Positions 32,144-40,173 of a stretch of DNA of 60,767 bases are shown here, piece by piece. A program made the position numbers and the translations under genes. How positions within the stretch are numbered: the stretch's first letter is position 1; every line of letters begins with the position of its first letter. This DNA comes from Ornithinibacillus contaminans (GTDB lineage Bacteria > Bacillota > Bacilli > Bacillales > Amphibacillaceae). The notes under the pieces are model-generated. The model searched no databases, was not told where the DNA came from, and saw nothing but the letters and a program-made list of their open reading frames with translations. Where the stretch lies: assembly GCF_001038425.2 (NCBI RefSeq), contig NZ_LDPV02000047.1, forward strand, positions 1 through 60,767, given 5' to 3'.

Positions 32144-32641
32144 ATGAGCTGGAATTTAAAGGTACAATATATCCTGTTGACAGGTGTTTTAATAACTGGA
32201 ATTACTTTTATGGGTTTAGCGTATAAAGAGTGGTACATACCTAGTCCGTTTGTTTGCTTTATCTTTGGCTTGATCTCGACTGCTCTGTACGTTGTTCATA
32301 TAGCACAGCAACAATATAACAGAGTGAAGGAAATTTCGATTTTGTTTTCAATTGGATTGTTTGCTAACTTATTTCTTTCAATTCTGATTTATGGAATATG
32401 GGAATGGGAAGTCATTTTTTCTAAGCAATCGCTCTTTAGGTTTTTAATGTTCCTGTTTCTACTTACAACGGTTTATTTGATAGTTGCATATATAAGGGCG
32501 AAGATTTCATACAAAAAAGTGAAAGGAAACCAAAGGGAGAACAATAAATGGAGAGTATCTAATCGTAGGAAAGAAGAATTAGAGAGTACAGATGAAGTTT
32601 ATCTGACTTTAGGAACGGTGTACGAGAAGCCTGACGAATAA
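32144..32641 (+). CDS. Four-pass membrane protein of unknown function
   Basis: A 165-residue protein with hydrophobic segments at about 8-25, 32-52, 64-84 and 96-116 and a basic C-terminal tail (NNKWRVSNRRKEEL). It starts 3 bases after the previous stop, with GGTGGGAGGG just upstream inside that gene. It may be an accessory membrane factor of the transfer system, but no motif supports a more exact call. Confidence 0.55.
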   Translation: MSWNLKVQYILLTGVLITGITFMGLAYKEWYIPSPFVCFIFGLISTALYVVHIAQQQYNRVKEISILFSIGLFANLFLSILIYGIWEWEVIFSKQSLFRFLMFLFLLTTVYLIVAYIRAKISYKKVKGNQRENNKWRVSNRRKEELESTDEVYLTLGTVYEKPDE

Positions 32642-32663
32642 TCTCAATAAATATTTGCGTAAT

Positions 32664-32713
32664 AGTAATAGAACCTGTTAACTAGATAATGGGTTCTATT
32701 ACTTAGTTTTTTT
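32664..32713 (+). terminator. Terminator after the membrane protein gene
   Basis: AGTAATAGAACC and GGTTCTATTACT form a perfect 12-bp stem with a 16-base loop, followed by a long T run. Confidence 0.85.
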
Positions 32714-32720
32714 CCAATTG

Positions 32721-32760
32721 TTGCCATAATGTATATACAAGTATATTATTACTGTATAAT
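32721..32760 (+). promoter_or_regulatory. Promoter of the RHH gene with an ATATAC dyad
   Basis: TTGCCA (32721-32726) and TATTAT (32744-32749) are 17 bases apart. The dyad ATATAC-AA-GTATAT lies in the spacer. A second -10-like TATAAT is at 32755-32760. The dyad resembles the probable mazEF operator and the site upstream of the gene at 33678. Confidence 0.55.
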
Positions 32761-32804
32761 GATAAGTGGTTTTTGAAACAACACTTTAAGGGGGAGGGAA
32801 CAAC

Positions 32805-33137
32805 ATGAAAAAAGAAAAACTTATCCCAGTAAAGATTGATGAAAAGACAAAGGGCTTGTTTGATTCGCTGCTAAAAGAAAGACATATCAATCGGTCGGAT
32901 TTGATACGCAGTTGGATTAATAACTACATTCATAATGAGGGGGGAATTTCAAATAAGGATAGGTATAAGACGGGGTTTGAAGAAGGACAAGAGAAACTAG
33001 CAAAAGCTCAGCTTGAATTTCTTTTGTCTTTCCAAATGGAATTGATTTCATTTGGGATAGAACCAGATCAGCTGCGACTGGTTCAAAATATAAAAGAATT
33101 AGAATCAATTTTAAAAAGAGCGAAAAAAAACAGGTGA
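32805..33137 (+). CDS. Ribbon-helix-helix DNA-binding protein
   Basis: The 110-residue protein opens with an RHH domain: strand KLIPVKIDEKTKGLFDSLLK and second helix NRSDLIRSWINNYI. A C-terminal helical region of about 60 residues follows, suited to oligomer formation. AAGGGGGAGGG precedes the ATG. RHH proteins of this kind act as relaxosome accessory factors or as autorepressors. The dyad in its own promoter supports autoregulation, and the neighbouring candidate relaxase gene keeps the relaxosome role open. Confidence 0.7.
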   Translation: MKKEKLIPVKIDEKTKGLFDSLLKERHINRSDLIRSWINNYIHNEGGISNKDRYKTGFEEGQEKLAKAQLEFLLSFQMELISFGIEPDQLRLVQNIKELESILKRAKKNR

Positions 33138-33192
33138 CCAGCCCTTGGTTACTTTTTTTATTGTGCTAGTAAGAGATTTAGGAGAAGAATGT

Positions 33193-33846
33193 ATGAAAGA
33201 GAAAGTGAATATAAATTTATACGTAGCATACAGAGGATTGGTGGAAGAAGAACTAGGAAATGCTATTAACATATTAGATCCAAAAAGAGTAAAATCTTAT
33301 TTTCGCGAAAATTATCAAAAGGAAATTCAAAGTGATATGTTTATGGATTTGAATATCAATGTCTTTGAAATAAATGAATATTACATGCGATTTGTTCTAC
33401 GGTTAATAGATGAAAAAGAATTAAAACCGATAAAAGAGTATATGGCACAAAAAATAAGAACATGTGTTCTTGACTGTTCGGTTATTTGTTGCTACTATGA
33501 GTGTGGAAGGTTGATATATGAATGGTATTTGAACTTTAGGTATTCTGACACAAAGAGCAATAAAAAAACCAATACCAAAGAATCTAAGTTCTTTTTAGTA
33601 TTAGTTTTTTTTAACCTTTATTTAGGACTAACGACGCATCTGTTTTATGTATGCAGGACAATTTTATCAGTCCTTTTCTACTTTTTTCTAGGGCTATTTG
33701 CTCTTTCATCAGGATCTATGTCGTTAAAAATGTCATCATCAAAGAATTCTGCTAGGCTCATGCCTAGTCCGTTTGCGATTTTACGGAGAGTAACAATACG
33801 AGGGTGCTTACTTCTTCCGTTCATAATTTCATTAAGAGTTGACTGA
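33193..33846 (+). CDS. Unknown protein whose frame runs through a terminator into an antisense gene
   Basis: The first 115 residues look like a real soluble protein (KEKVNINLYVAYRGLVEEEL, then RVKSYFRENYQKEI). ATG 33193 follows AGGAGAAG. From about 33560 the frame passes through a bidirectional terminator hairpin. Its last third overlaps, antisense, the HTH gene at 33678-33944 and reads as hydrophobic low-quality sequence. The genuine stop may have been lost. The product may be truncated in practice because transcription should end near 33612. Confidence 0.4.
   Translation: MKEKVNINLYVAYRGLVEEELGNAINILDPKRVKSYFRENYQKEIQSDMFMDLNINVFEINEYYMRFVLRLIDEKELKPIKEYMAQKIRTCVLDCSVICCYYECGRLIYEWYLNFRYSDTKSNKKTNTKESKFFLVLVFFNLYLGLTTHLFYVCRTILSVLFYFFLGLFALSSGSMSLKMSSSKNSARLMPSPFAILRRVTIRGCLLLPFIISLRVD
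33562..33612. terminator. Bidirectional terminator between converging genes
   Basis: An A-rich arm (AAAAAAACCAATACCAAAG) and a T-rich arm (CTTTTTAGTATTAGTTTTTT) form an imperfect stem that works on both strands. It separates the plus-strand gene from the minus-strand HTH gene. Confidence 0.7.
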
Positions 33847-33944
33847 CTCACATTGGATAATTCAGATAACTTTAAAATACTTATTCCCTTTCGTTTAGCT
33901 AGTTGCTCTATTCTTTTGATGATTGCCTCTGCGGTAGATACCAT
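33678..33944 (-). CDS. XRE-family helix-turn-helix regulator
   Basis: The 88-residue protein is a compact Cro/C1 domain: KGISILKLSELSNVSQSTLN with the following EIMNGRSKHPRIVTLRKIA. A short acidic tail (FFDDDIFNDIDPDE) completes it. AGGAGG stands upstream of its ATG on the minus strand. The palindrome at 33997-34012 overlaps its likely promoter, so it probably regulates itself. It faces away from the HTH gene at 34199, as in two-repressor switches. Confidence 0.85.
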   Translation of the reverse strand: MVSTAEAIIKRIEQLAKRKGISILKLSELSNVSQSTLNEIMNGRSKHPRIVTLRKIANGLGMSLAEFFDDDIFNDIDPDERANSPRKK

Positions 33945-33996
33945 TTTGGATTATCCTCCTTTTTGAAACACAATTATAATGCCAAAACTTGAATTT

Positions 33997-34012
33997 GTAT
34001 ATACACATATAC
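33997..34012. promoter_or_regulatory. Palindrome GTATAT-ACAC-ATATAC upstream of the XRE gene
   Basis: A perfect 6-bp dyad with a 4-base centre lies about 20 bases beyond a minus-strand -10 element (TATAAT, 33979-33974). It is probably the autoregulatory operator. It shares the GTATATAC word with the sites near 11956 and 32731. Confidence 0.5.
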
Positions 34013-34045
34013 ACGAAATCAAATTTATTTGGATTAATATTATTC

Positions 34046-34109
34046 TAACAGAATTCCGTTGACAAATGAAATAGCATTATATATACTTGGTTATAACGGA
34101 ATACAGTTA
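34046..34109 (+). promoter_or_regulatory. Near-consensus promoter flanked by two shared operators
   Basis: TTGACA (34059-34064) and TATACT (34082-34087) are exactly 17 bases apart. Operators lie on both sides: TAACAGAATTCCGTTG at 34046-34061 and TAACGGAATACAGTTA at 34094-34109, 48 bases apart. A further half-site TAACTGAATA lies at about 34174. This drives the HTH gene at 34199. Confidence 0.75.
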
Positions 34110-34198
34110 ATCGTATTTTACTGTTAACGACAAACAAGAGTTTATGTTGAAACAAAAGAGATTTTGTTTTAATAACTGAATATGTGAGGTGAATTTAT

Positions 34199-34450
34199 TT
34201 GAAGTTTGGAGATTGGCTCAGAGAGAAAAGGTTTGAACAAGAGTGGACGCAGAATGAACTTTCAACAAGAAGTGGCGTTCCGCAAACTACGATTAGTGGT
34301 TGGGAAACCCATAAAATTATTGAGCCTTCTTTAAAACATCTGATAAGAATCTCGGATGTGTTTTCAGTCAGGTTGGCAGATTTGCCTCTTGATGAAATAT
34401 TTGATTCAGAAGGTGTTGAAGAAAGTGCAACAGCTTATAAACAGTCCTAA
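34199..34450 (+). CDS. XRE-family helix-turn-helix regulator, candidate master regulator
   Basis: The 83-residue protein has a typical Cro/C1 helix-turn-helix (WTQNELSTRSGVPQTTISGW) and an acidic tail. It starts at TTG 34199 after GAGGTG. Its strong promoter is flanked by two copies of the plasmid-wide operator, so it probably responds to that regulator and may be it. It diverges from the HTH gene at 33678 and is followed by an overlapping small gene. Confidence 0.8.
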   Translation: MKFGDWLREKRFEQEWTQNELSTRSGVPQTTISGWETHKIIEPSLKHLIRISDVFSVRLADLPLDEIFDSEGVEESATAYKQS

Positions 34451-34679
34451 TGAAAGAGTTCCATTTTATGAATTAGCCATTATTGCAAATGGTGGCAGCG
34501 TCAGAACCTTTGGTAAGAAAATTTACCAGATAAAAGGAATCATGGCGAAAAACATAATGACGGGTGAAGTTCAAAAGCTATCATCTATCTATTATGAAAT
34601 AAGAACAGTTAAGGATATTAAGGGACAGGTTGTTGCTAAACGAAAGAAACCAATAGAAGAATTAAAACGTGTGATTTAA
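34416..34679 (+). CDS. Small protein overlapping the HTH gene
   Basis: A protein of about 87 residues with a basic, strand-rich body (VPFYELAIIANGGSVRTFGK and then KIYQIKGIMAKN). It begins at TTG 34416 (or GTG 34413 or 34425) inside the end of the HTH gene, so it is probably coupled to it. AGAAGG lies upstream. No family is recognised. It could be a co-regulator or antirepressor of its neighbour. Confidence 0.5.
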   Translation: MKKVQQLINSPNERVPFYELAIIANGGSVRTFGKKIYQIKGIMAKNIMTGEVQKLSSIYYEIRTVKDIKGQVVAKRKKPIEELKRVI

Positions 34680-34871
34680 TTGTGTGAAAATGTGTGTGAT
34701 GATGTCAAAACAACTTAATAATGGTGCTTTCTCTAAATAGTTGCTAAGAGAAAGTATTGAAGTCTAAACTAGTTTATGGGTACGATTGCTAAAAATCCAT
34801 ATTGCAACTTTTCTCGAATACTGGTTGTTCGTATTAGCCAAAAACGAACGAAAATTTTGGAGGTTTTAACT

Positions 34872-35777
34872 ATGAGAAAAAATGTTTTTGTTATTGTTTT
34901 GACTGTTGGACTACTATTTAGTTTTTTGACTACATCATCTATTGCAAGTGCTGAAAGAGGCGGGACGGGTAAGTGTTCTATTACCATTACTACCGACAAT
35001 CTCTATACCAATCAAGCTCAAGCGAGTGGACCATGTGATGGATTTATCACGGGCTATTATATTTATCAAGATGGACATAGATTCCATGTAACTGGTTCAT
35101 TGGATACTGAAGTTCAAAATGGCGGGAAATATAAATTTAATCTACCCCCAACAGCTGGAGAATTCTATGATTATGAATTAACTGTTACAACAGTAGTTAA
35201 AGAAGAACCAAAGCCAGATCCAAAGCCAGATCCAAAGCCAGATCCAAAGCCAGATCCAAAACCAGATCCGAAGCCAGAAACAGAAAAGCCAGAGGAAGTT
35301 AAGCCAGATCCTGTTGAAACTCAGCCAAAAGAAGAAGAAAGTAAACCTTCTACTTCTAAGCCCTCTACATCAAATCCTAAAGAGGATTCTAGTGTGAATA
35401 TCGTTGAGAAGCCTAGCGAACCAGTTAACACCGAACCAAAACAGGAAGAAAAGGTAGAGAGTCAAGATGACAAAAATTTCGAGGTAGAAGAAGGAGTCAA
35501 AAAAGAAGTAGAGGAAAAAGAAGATGCTGAGGATAAGGAAAAGGCTAAGGAAAAGGTATCTTCTAGTGAGGAAATTGAAGATGAAGTTCCAGACAAGGTA
35601 GACATTTCTTCGAGTGACTCTATTAATGACAAGCAAGATGATAACACCAATGTATTACCTTTTGCTATCGCAGTCGTTGTAATCGTCATTTTAACTTTGT
35701 GTGGGCTATATTATTTCCACCCTGTTATTCGCAAAAAGGTTAATGGGACATTTAAAAAATTTTTCAATAAAAAATAA
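34872..35777 (+). CDS. Secreted surface protein with Pro/Asp/Lys repeat stalk and C-terminal anchor
   Basis: This 301-residue protein has a signal peptide (residues 1-26, ending SIASA). A small folded domain of about 85 residues with two cysteines (GKCSIT, SGPCDG) follows. Next come six PKPD-type repeats encoded by tandem 12-bp units, a long acidic Glu/Lys/Ser stalk, and a C-terminal hydrophobic segment (LPFAIAVVVIVILTLCGLYY) with a basic tail. There is no LPXTG motif, so it is held by the membrane segment. The repeats resemble wall-spanning stalks. It may help mating contact. ATG 34872 follows TTGGAGG. Confidence 0.75.
   Translation: MRKNVFVIVLTVGLLFSFLTTSSIASAERGGTGKCSITITTDNLYTNQAQASGPCDGFITGYYIYQDGHRFHVTGSLDTEVQNGGKYKFNLPPTAGEFYDYELTVTTVVKEEPKPDPKPDPKPDPKPDPKPDPKPETEKPEEVKPDPVETQPKEEESKPSTSKPSTSNPKEDSSVNIVEKPSEPVNTEPKQEEKVESQDDKNFEVEEGVKKEVEEKEDAEDKEKAKEKVSSSEEIEDEVPDKVDISSSDSINDKQDDNTNVLPFAIAVVVIVILTLCGLYYFHPVIRKKVNGTFKKFFNKK
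35208..35279 (+). repeat. Six tandem 12-bp repeats in the stalk-coding region
   Basis: The unit CCAAAGCCAGAT repeats from 35208 in steps of 12 bases; the last two copies carry single changes. It encodes the PKPD stalk and can vary in copy number by slippage without a frame change. Confidence 0.9.
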
Positions 35778-35808
35778 ATAAGAATAAATAGTTTTTGTAT
35801 AAAAAAAG

Positions 35809-35843
35809 GAAAGTGTCTTGATTAAAAGCACTTTCTTTTTTTT
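35809..35843 (+). terminator. Terminator between the surface protein and pilin genes
   Basis: GAAAGTG and CACTTTC form a 7-bp stem with a 13-base loop followed by nine T residues. It lies about 25 bases before the pilin start. Confidence 0.75.
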
Positions 35844-35868
35844 AGCCAAAAACAAAGGGGGTGAGATT

Positions 35869-36045
35869 GTGGGAGAGAAATCAGGAAGTCTTTTTAACAT
35901 GCTAGTAGTGGCAGCTGTTACGGTGCTAATTATAGCAGGTTTAAAACTAGCTATGCCTGCGATTCAGGGTAATGTTACTGGTGGTATGGCAGACATGGTA
36001 AAAAGTGAGTTTAGCGTGAATGAAGGAGAAACACCTGCTGAATAA
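35869..36045 (+). CDS. Candidate pilin of the Tad-like pilus
   Basis: The 58-residue protein starts at GTG 35869 after AAAGGGGGTGAG. It has a short polar head (MGEKSGSLFN), one hydrophobic helix (MLVVAAVTVLIIAGLKLAMP) and a short soluble tail. This is the form of Flp-type pilins and small conjugative pilins. It precedes genes for TadE-like, TadB/C-like and TadA-like proteins, and a hairpin after its stop could stabilise and boost its message. No clear prepilin cleavage motif (G/xxxxEY) is seen, so the call rests on form and neighbours. Confidence 0.55.
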   Translation: MGEKSGSLFNMLVVAAVTVLIIAGLKLAMPAIQGNVTGGMADMVKSEFSVNEGETPAE

Positions 36046-36050
36046 ACTAC

Positions 36051-36085
36051 AAGGCACTTATTCAATAAATATGAGTAAGTGCCTT
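36051..36085 (+). terminator. Hairpin after the pilin gene
   Basis: AAGGCACTTA and TAAGTGCCTT pair perfectly, and inner TCA/TGA pairs extend the stem. There is no strong T run, so partial read-through to the adhesin gene is expected, which would favour high pilin expression. Confidence 0.7.
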
Positions 36086-36115
36086 AACGTTTTATGGAGA
36101 AGGAATGAGTCATTG

Positions 36116-38677
36116 ATGAAAAAAATAATTAGTATTTTACCGTTTGTATTCTTGTTCTTTTTCGTTTCGGGAAATTTTGTTTCAGCCCATAAAAGCATTT
36201 CAGATGGGAACGCAACGGGGAGTAATTACAGCCCTTATGATGTTTCTAGTGAATCATGGAATGAAAGATGGAATATAAAGGGTACAAAAGACGGAAACGA
36301 CGCTGGCGGAAAAAATTTGATGTACGACATTTATTCAGGGCAATCTTCAAACCAGTATAAAAAGAAGTGGCAAATTCAAAATAGCAGTAAATTTGGCGGT
36401 GGAAGCCAACCTTATTTAGTCTTTTGGGGTTGGAGTGCTATTGCTGGCTATCATCATCACGATAGGAATAACCAGGCTACTTATATACTTGCTTATAACC
36501 CCAAAACAGGACAAGAGAAAATGTATAAGACTGAAATGTCCAGTTTAAGTGCAACAAAAGATCTTGAGTATAACAAACAGTCAAACGATCCAAAGGACAT
36601 TTGGAATAAATGCAGTTCGACCACGTTTAAGAAAAGTAATCTTGATTGCAATATGAGTTACGAATATGTGGGATTTAAAGCATGGCTGCCGTTAACAGAA
36701 TTGTTTCCGAACGGGACAATAAATGCAGATTGGTTTTTATACATTGTCAAGAATGTAGAGGGTTATGTGGTTTATGATGAATTGCGAGTTCCATTTAATT
36801 TTAACGAATTGGATTATAACTTCGGTAAAGTTAGTTTGAGTAGTGGTGTTAATGCAAACAGACTGACTATGATAGGTAATCCAGTTCTAAAGAGAACAAC
36901 GCCAAGAGGATTAAATAATAGGGGTTACTTTACCTTAGGTGCTACCTATAATAGAACTTCTCAAGATGAGTCTGCAGGTACTTCAATTTGGTATGGCGTA
37001 AAAGATGGAAGTTATACCAGTTGGACAAGCTCTGCATATTGGAGATTTGGGGGAAGTCAGGCAAATTTGAGCTATCAAAAAGACACAAAAAAATGCCCTG
37101 ATGGAACAACGGTTTATGCGGATCAATCTTGTACGGTCAACGTAACTATCTATCATAAAGACGCTAACAGTGGTGAAACACTTCGAACTGACAAGAAGAA
37201 GGCGACAGTTGGGAAAAAATACTCTTTCTCTGCAGAAAAAAATGGAGTTTTTAAGGATTCTAAAAATAGACCTTATGTTTCAGTCCCTGCTAACGCTACT
37301 GAAAGTGGCACAACGCCAAATGGAAACATTACCATAACGTTTAATTATAAAGTTGCACTTGAAAATCCTTCGAAAATAGTGGAATTAGATGGTGCAACAG
37401 AGGGTAAGGCTAGTGGTGAATTTAATTGGAATCTAACTAAATCTACTGCTGATTCAACTAGCAGATTAGACTTCAGGAATGACCTCACAGTTGAAGGTAA
37501 TCACTATGAGATAAGAAACATTTCATACAAAACAGAAAGTCCAGGAGTGTTTTCGAAAAAAGGTAATAAACCACAAGTATTCTTTATTTCAGAACCGAAC
37601 ACTCTAAAAGGGAAAGATGTTGCATATACCTTTTCCTACGAATATACCAATCACTACAAAACAAACTATAAGTGTATTGATCAACAAGGAGAAAATTGCT
37701 TTGAGTGGCAGTTTGTGAAGAATACCCCCGTTTGGGATTCAAAGCATACTAAAAGTTCTACGTGGACTACTCAATTGCCAATAGACCATAAATACGGTGA
37801 AACATTCACATTTAAGAATACTTCTTCGTCAGATTTAACCTTGATTATAGGAAGAAAAGCAACGGTCAACGGTACAAAATCGACAACAATCGACAAAAAA
37901 GTAATTTATGAGAACTTTAGTGTAGATAACCTATCTACGAGTTTAATCACGCAGAGTTGGAAGCCGATTGATGAAGCAATTCAATATTCATCAGACCTTT
38001 CCAATCCATTTTATATACTGCCCCAACAGCTCTATTATTTTGTTGCTGATATTGACGACAATTTAAAAGGTAAGTATAAAAATGAAACAACTTTTAATTT
38101 TACGGACTACATGATCCCGTTAAAGATTGCTAGCCAATCAGATAAACAAATCACTTTTAAGTCAGCAGATAATTTCTATCTAACCAAAAATGCTGGGTTC
38201 TTATTTTCTCTTGCTGATTCAATTTCTAACATGAACGAAATTGAACAGCACGCAAAAGAAGAATATGAGGCGTATACCGATACGAAGTATGATGATGAAG
38301 TATTGACTACTCCAAGTGAAGGTTCAAGGTACTATCTAAATATTGATGGTAACTCGACCCAACGACCGAACACTTGGTATGCAGATGATGTATTGATTGG
38401 GAAGTTAGGACTTTCAGATGTCGTATTTCATTTAGACAAGGATTTAAAGTTCGGCCAATATTTATTGGGTAATCCTTTAGACAATCCTGTGCTGAATGAA
38501 CAGCAAGAAACAGTTGAGAATGTTGAATATACGAATTCAATTGAAATTAGTTCTGAACAAATTAATGAGATTAAAGAAATAGCCAGCAATAGAACACCAT
38601 TATTGCATGGGTTTAGGTCAACAGATATTCAAGAGAAATATAATCAATTAAAAGTGATTCTTCCCTCGTTTGAATAA
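36116..38677 (+). CDS. Large secreted protein with MucBP-like domain, candidate pilus adhesin
   Basis: The 853-residue protein has a clear signal peptide (MKKIISILPFVFLFFFVSGN, cleaved after FVSA). A large strand-rich N-terminal region of about 330 residues rich in Trp, Tyr and Asn follows. A MucBP-like domain with VNVTIYHKDANSGETLRTDK, near residues 345-420, comes next. Several beta-rich regions complete it. No LPXTG motif or C-terminal membrane segment is present, so it may be carried by the pilus. Its place inside the Tad-like locus suggests a tip or surface adhesin used for mating contact. ATG 36116 is the start that gives a normal signal peptide. Confidence 0.7.
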   Translation: MKKIISILPFVFLFFFVSGNFVSAHKSISDGNATGSNYSPYDVSSESWNERWNIKGTKDGNDAGGKNLMYDIYSGQSSNQYKKKWQIQNSSKFGGGSQPYLVFWGWSAIAGYHHHDRNNQATYILAYNPKTGQEKMYKTEMSSLSATKDLEYNKQSNDPKDIWNKCSSTTFKKSNLDCNMSYEYVGFKAWLPLTELFPNGTINADWFLYIVKNVEGYVVYDELRVPFNFNELDYNFGKVSLSSGVNANRLTMIGNPVLKRTTPRGLNNRGYFTLGATYNRTSQDESAGTSIWYGVKDGSYTSWTSSAYWRFGGSQANLSYQKDTKKCPDGTTVYADQSCTVNVTIYHKDANSGETLRTDKKKATVGKKYSFSAEKNGVFKDSKNRPYVSVPANATESGTTPNGNITITFNYKVALENPSKIVELDGATEGKASGEFNWNLTKSTADSTSRLDFRNDLTVEGNHYEIRNISYKTESPGVFSKKGNKPQVFFISEPNTLKGKDVAYTFSYEYTNHYKTNYKCIDQQGENCFEWQFVKNTPVWDSKHTKSSTWTTQLPIDHKYGETFTFKNTSSSDLTLIIGRKATVNGTKSTTIDKKVIYENFSVDNLSTSLITQSWKPIDEAIQYSSDLSNPFYILPQQLYYFVADIDDNLKGKYKNETTFNFTDYMIPLKIASQSDKQITFKSADNFYLTKNAGFLFSLADSISNMNEIEQHAKEEYEAYTDTKYDDEVLTTPSEGSRYYLNIDGNSTQRPNTWYADDVLIGKLGLSDVVFHLDKDLKFGQYLLGNPLDNPVLNEQQETVENVEYTNSIEISSEQINEIKEIASNRTPLLHGFRSTDIQEKYNQLKVILPSFE

Positions 38678-38699
38678 CTAAGAAAGAAGGAGGGTATAT

Positions 38700-39104
38700 A
38701 TGGCAAGTTGGATTAAATACATGCTTTTCGGTTTATTATTTGTAGGTGGCTGCATTGTAGTAGCTTTCGCAACAACTAGGCATGCTTCAAATGTAACCAG
38801 TACACAAGAAGTGCAAGTAGCCATTGAATCATCAGAAGTAGGAACGATTAGAGAGAGTGCGACTAATGTGTTGGATAAAGAGGCGTTAGTCGCCAATCTT
38901 ATATTGGAAGTAGTAAATACGCACAAAGAAAAAGGGAAAGACATTAGAATTGATTATGTTTATTTAGATGAAGATGGAAATGTAACGAAAGCAGAAAAAA
39001 GAATAGAAAGCGTTCAGTTTACGGTTCATGTATTAGATGACAAGAAAAAGGTTGTATCAAGCTCTACACAACGAATAGCATTACAAAAGAAATTGAATAA
39101 TTAA
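38700..39104 (+). CDS. Single-pass exported protein of the pilus locus (minor pseudopilin-like)
   Basis: The 134-residue protein has one N-terminal membrane segment (KYMLFGLLFVGGCIVVAFAT) and an outer domain with an alternating strand pattern (IRIDYVYLDEDGNVTKAEKR). It is followed 12 bases later by a protein of the same topology. TadE/TadF-type minor pilins have this shape, but I see no specific motif. AAGAAGGAGGG precedes the ATG. Confidence 0.55.
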   Translation: MASWIKYMLFGLLFVGGCIVVAFATTRHASNVTSTQEVQVAIESSEVGTIRESATNVLDKEALVANLILEVVNTHKEKGKDIRIDYVYLDEDGNVTKAEKRIESVQFTVHVLDDKKKVVSSSTQRIALQKKLNN

Positions 39105-39116
39105 GGAGAGAAGTTA

Positions 39117-39449
39117 ATGGGTGAGAAAACTGGATTTCAACTCGTACTTGTTATCTTTGCTATTTTTATTATTCCTTTATTGATTTCAACTTTTAGTGAT
39201 CATGTGAAAACTGGAAAACTTTTAACGGTGTCTAACGAATTTCAGCAATTAGTATCAGCTGAGGGTGGAGTTACTACCAAAGTAAAAAATAGGGTTTCTC
39301 AGGAAGCAGAAAAAGGAATAAATATTACCTTCCAAACAGAAGATGGAAGAAATGTTAATGGCGTAGTACCAGTAGGAGAAGAAATAACGATACATTATGA
39401 ATACGGTGAACTCGACACAAGTAATAGAGTGTTGATTTTGAAAAGATGA
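39117..39449 (+). CDS. TadE-like or DUF4320-like pseudopilin
   Basis: The 110-residue protein begins MGEKTGFQLVLVIFAIFIIP, a polar head and hydrophobic helix like the pilin at 35869, which begins MGEKSGSLF. A soluble part (ITFQTEDGRNVNGVVPVGEE) follows. The shared MGEK head suggests common processing or insertion. It lies directly before the TadB/C-like genes. I assign it as a minor pilin by topology and context. Confidence 0.6.
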   Translation: MGEKTGFQLVLVIFAIFIIPLLISTFSDHVKTGKLLTVSNEFQQLVSAEGGVTTKVKNRVSQEAEKGINITFQTEDGRNVNGVVPVGEEITIHYEYGELDTSNRVLILKR

Positions 39450-39468
39450 ATAAAGAGGTGAAAAAATT

Positions 39469-40158
39469 ATGATTGAGGTACTTACAGAAAGGAATAAAGG
39501 GGTTTATTTTGATTATTTCAGAATAAATGAGAAAAAATTTTTTAGTAATAGATTACTAATGGCTATCATGTTTCTAGCAATCTACTTGCTATTAATTTAT
39601 TCGTTCAACAATTGGTACTTGTTAATAGGTATACCATTTTCTATGTTAATTGGATTTAAACTCCCTTATTTGAAACTAATTTCAATGAAGAACAAAGATG
39701 ACATTATTAAGCAGTACGCCTTCCCTACATTTTTACGGTATTTTATAGCACTTGTTGGCGTAAAAGGGAATGTTTATCAAACATTAAAAGCTGTCATTCC
39801 CTATGTTAATGCTCCAATTCAAGCTGAATTAGAAAAGCTCGTAAATAATCTGGACAAGAATAATGTTAGTAATCGTGATGCTTATATGTTATTTGCTGAT
39901 TTTATCGGTTCAAGTGAAGCTAGAATGATAGTTGAAATGATTTATCAGTTTGATGAAGAAGGAATAAACAAAGAAGAACTTAGAGAGCTTGAAAACACCA
40001 TTGAACAATTGCAGGAAAATAAAACAAATGAGCTGATTGATTATAAAGTTTCAACAATGGAAATACACGCTAATCCTATCATTCTTTATACAATATTGTA
40101 TGTTCTAGGGTTTACTGTTTTAGTGTTTATAGCCTATCTAAGTGAATTGCTGCTCTAA
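39469..40158 (+). CDS. TadB/TadC-like platform membrane protein (T2SSF type)
   Basis: The 229-residue protein has two membrane segments near the N-terminus (about 29-65), a cytoplasmic helical domain, and a C-terminal segment (about 205-227). The middle contains YAFPTFLRYFIALVGVKGNV and EARMIVEMIYQFDEEGIN, which resemble the GspF/TadB helical domain. Platform proteins of this kind sit under the pilus and couple the ATPase to pilin export. A second one is encoded at 41890. Confidence 0.65.
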   Translation: MIEVLTERNKGVYFDYFRINEKKFFSNRLLMAIMFLAIYLLLIYSFNNWYLLIGIPFSMLIGFKLPYLKLISMKNKDDIIKQYAFPTFLRYFIALVGVKGNVYQTLKAVIPYVNAPIQAELEKLVNNLDKNNVSNRDAYMLFADFIGSSEARMIVEMIYQFDEEGINKEELRELENTIEQLQENKTNELIDYKVSTMEIHANPIILYTILYVLGFTVLVFIAYLSELLL

Positions 40159-40173
40159 GGGGGGATAATTCAC

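Noticed and set aside
35208..35279. Regular short repeats considered as a CRISPR array
   Set aside because: The 12-bp units are contiguous, without spacers, and encode the PKPD stalk in frame.
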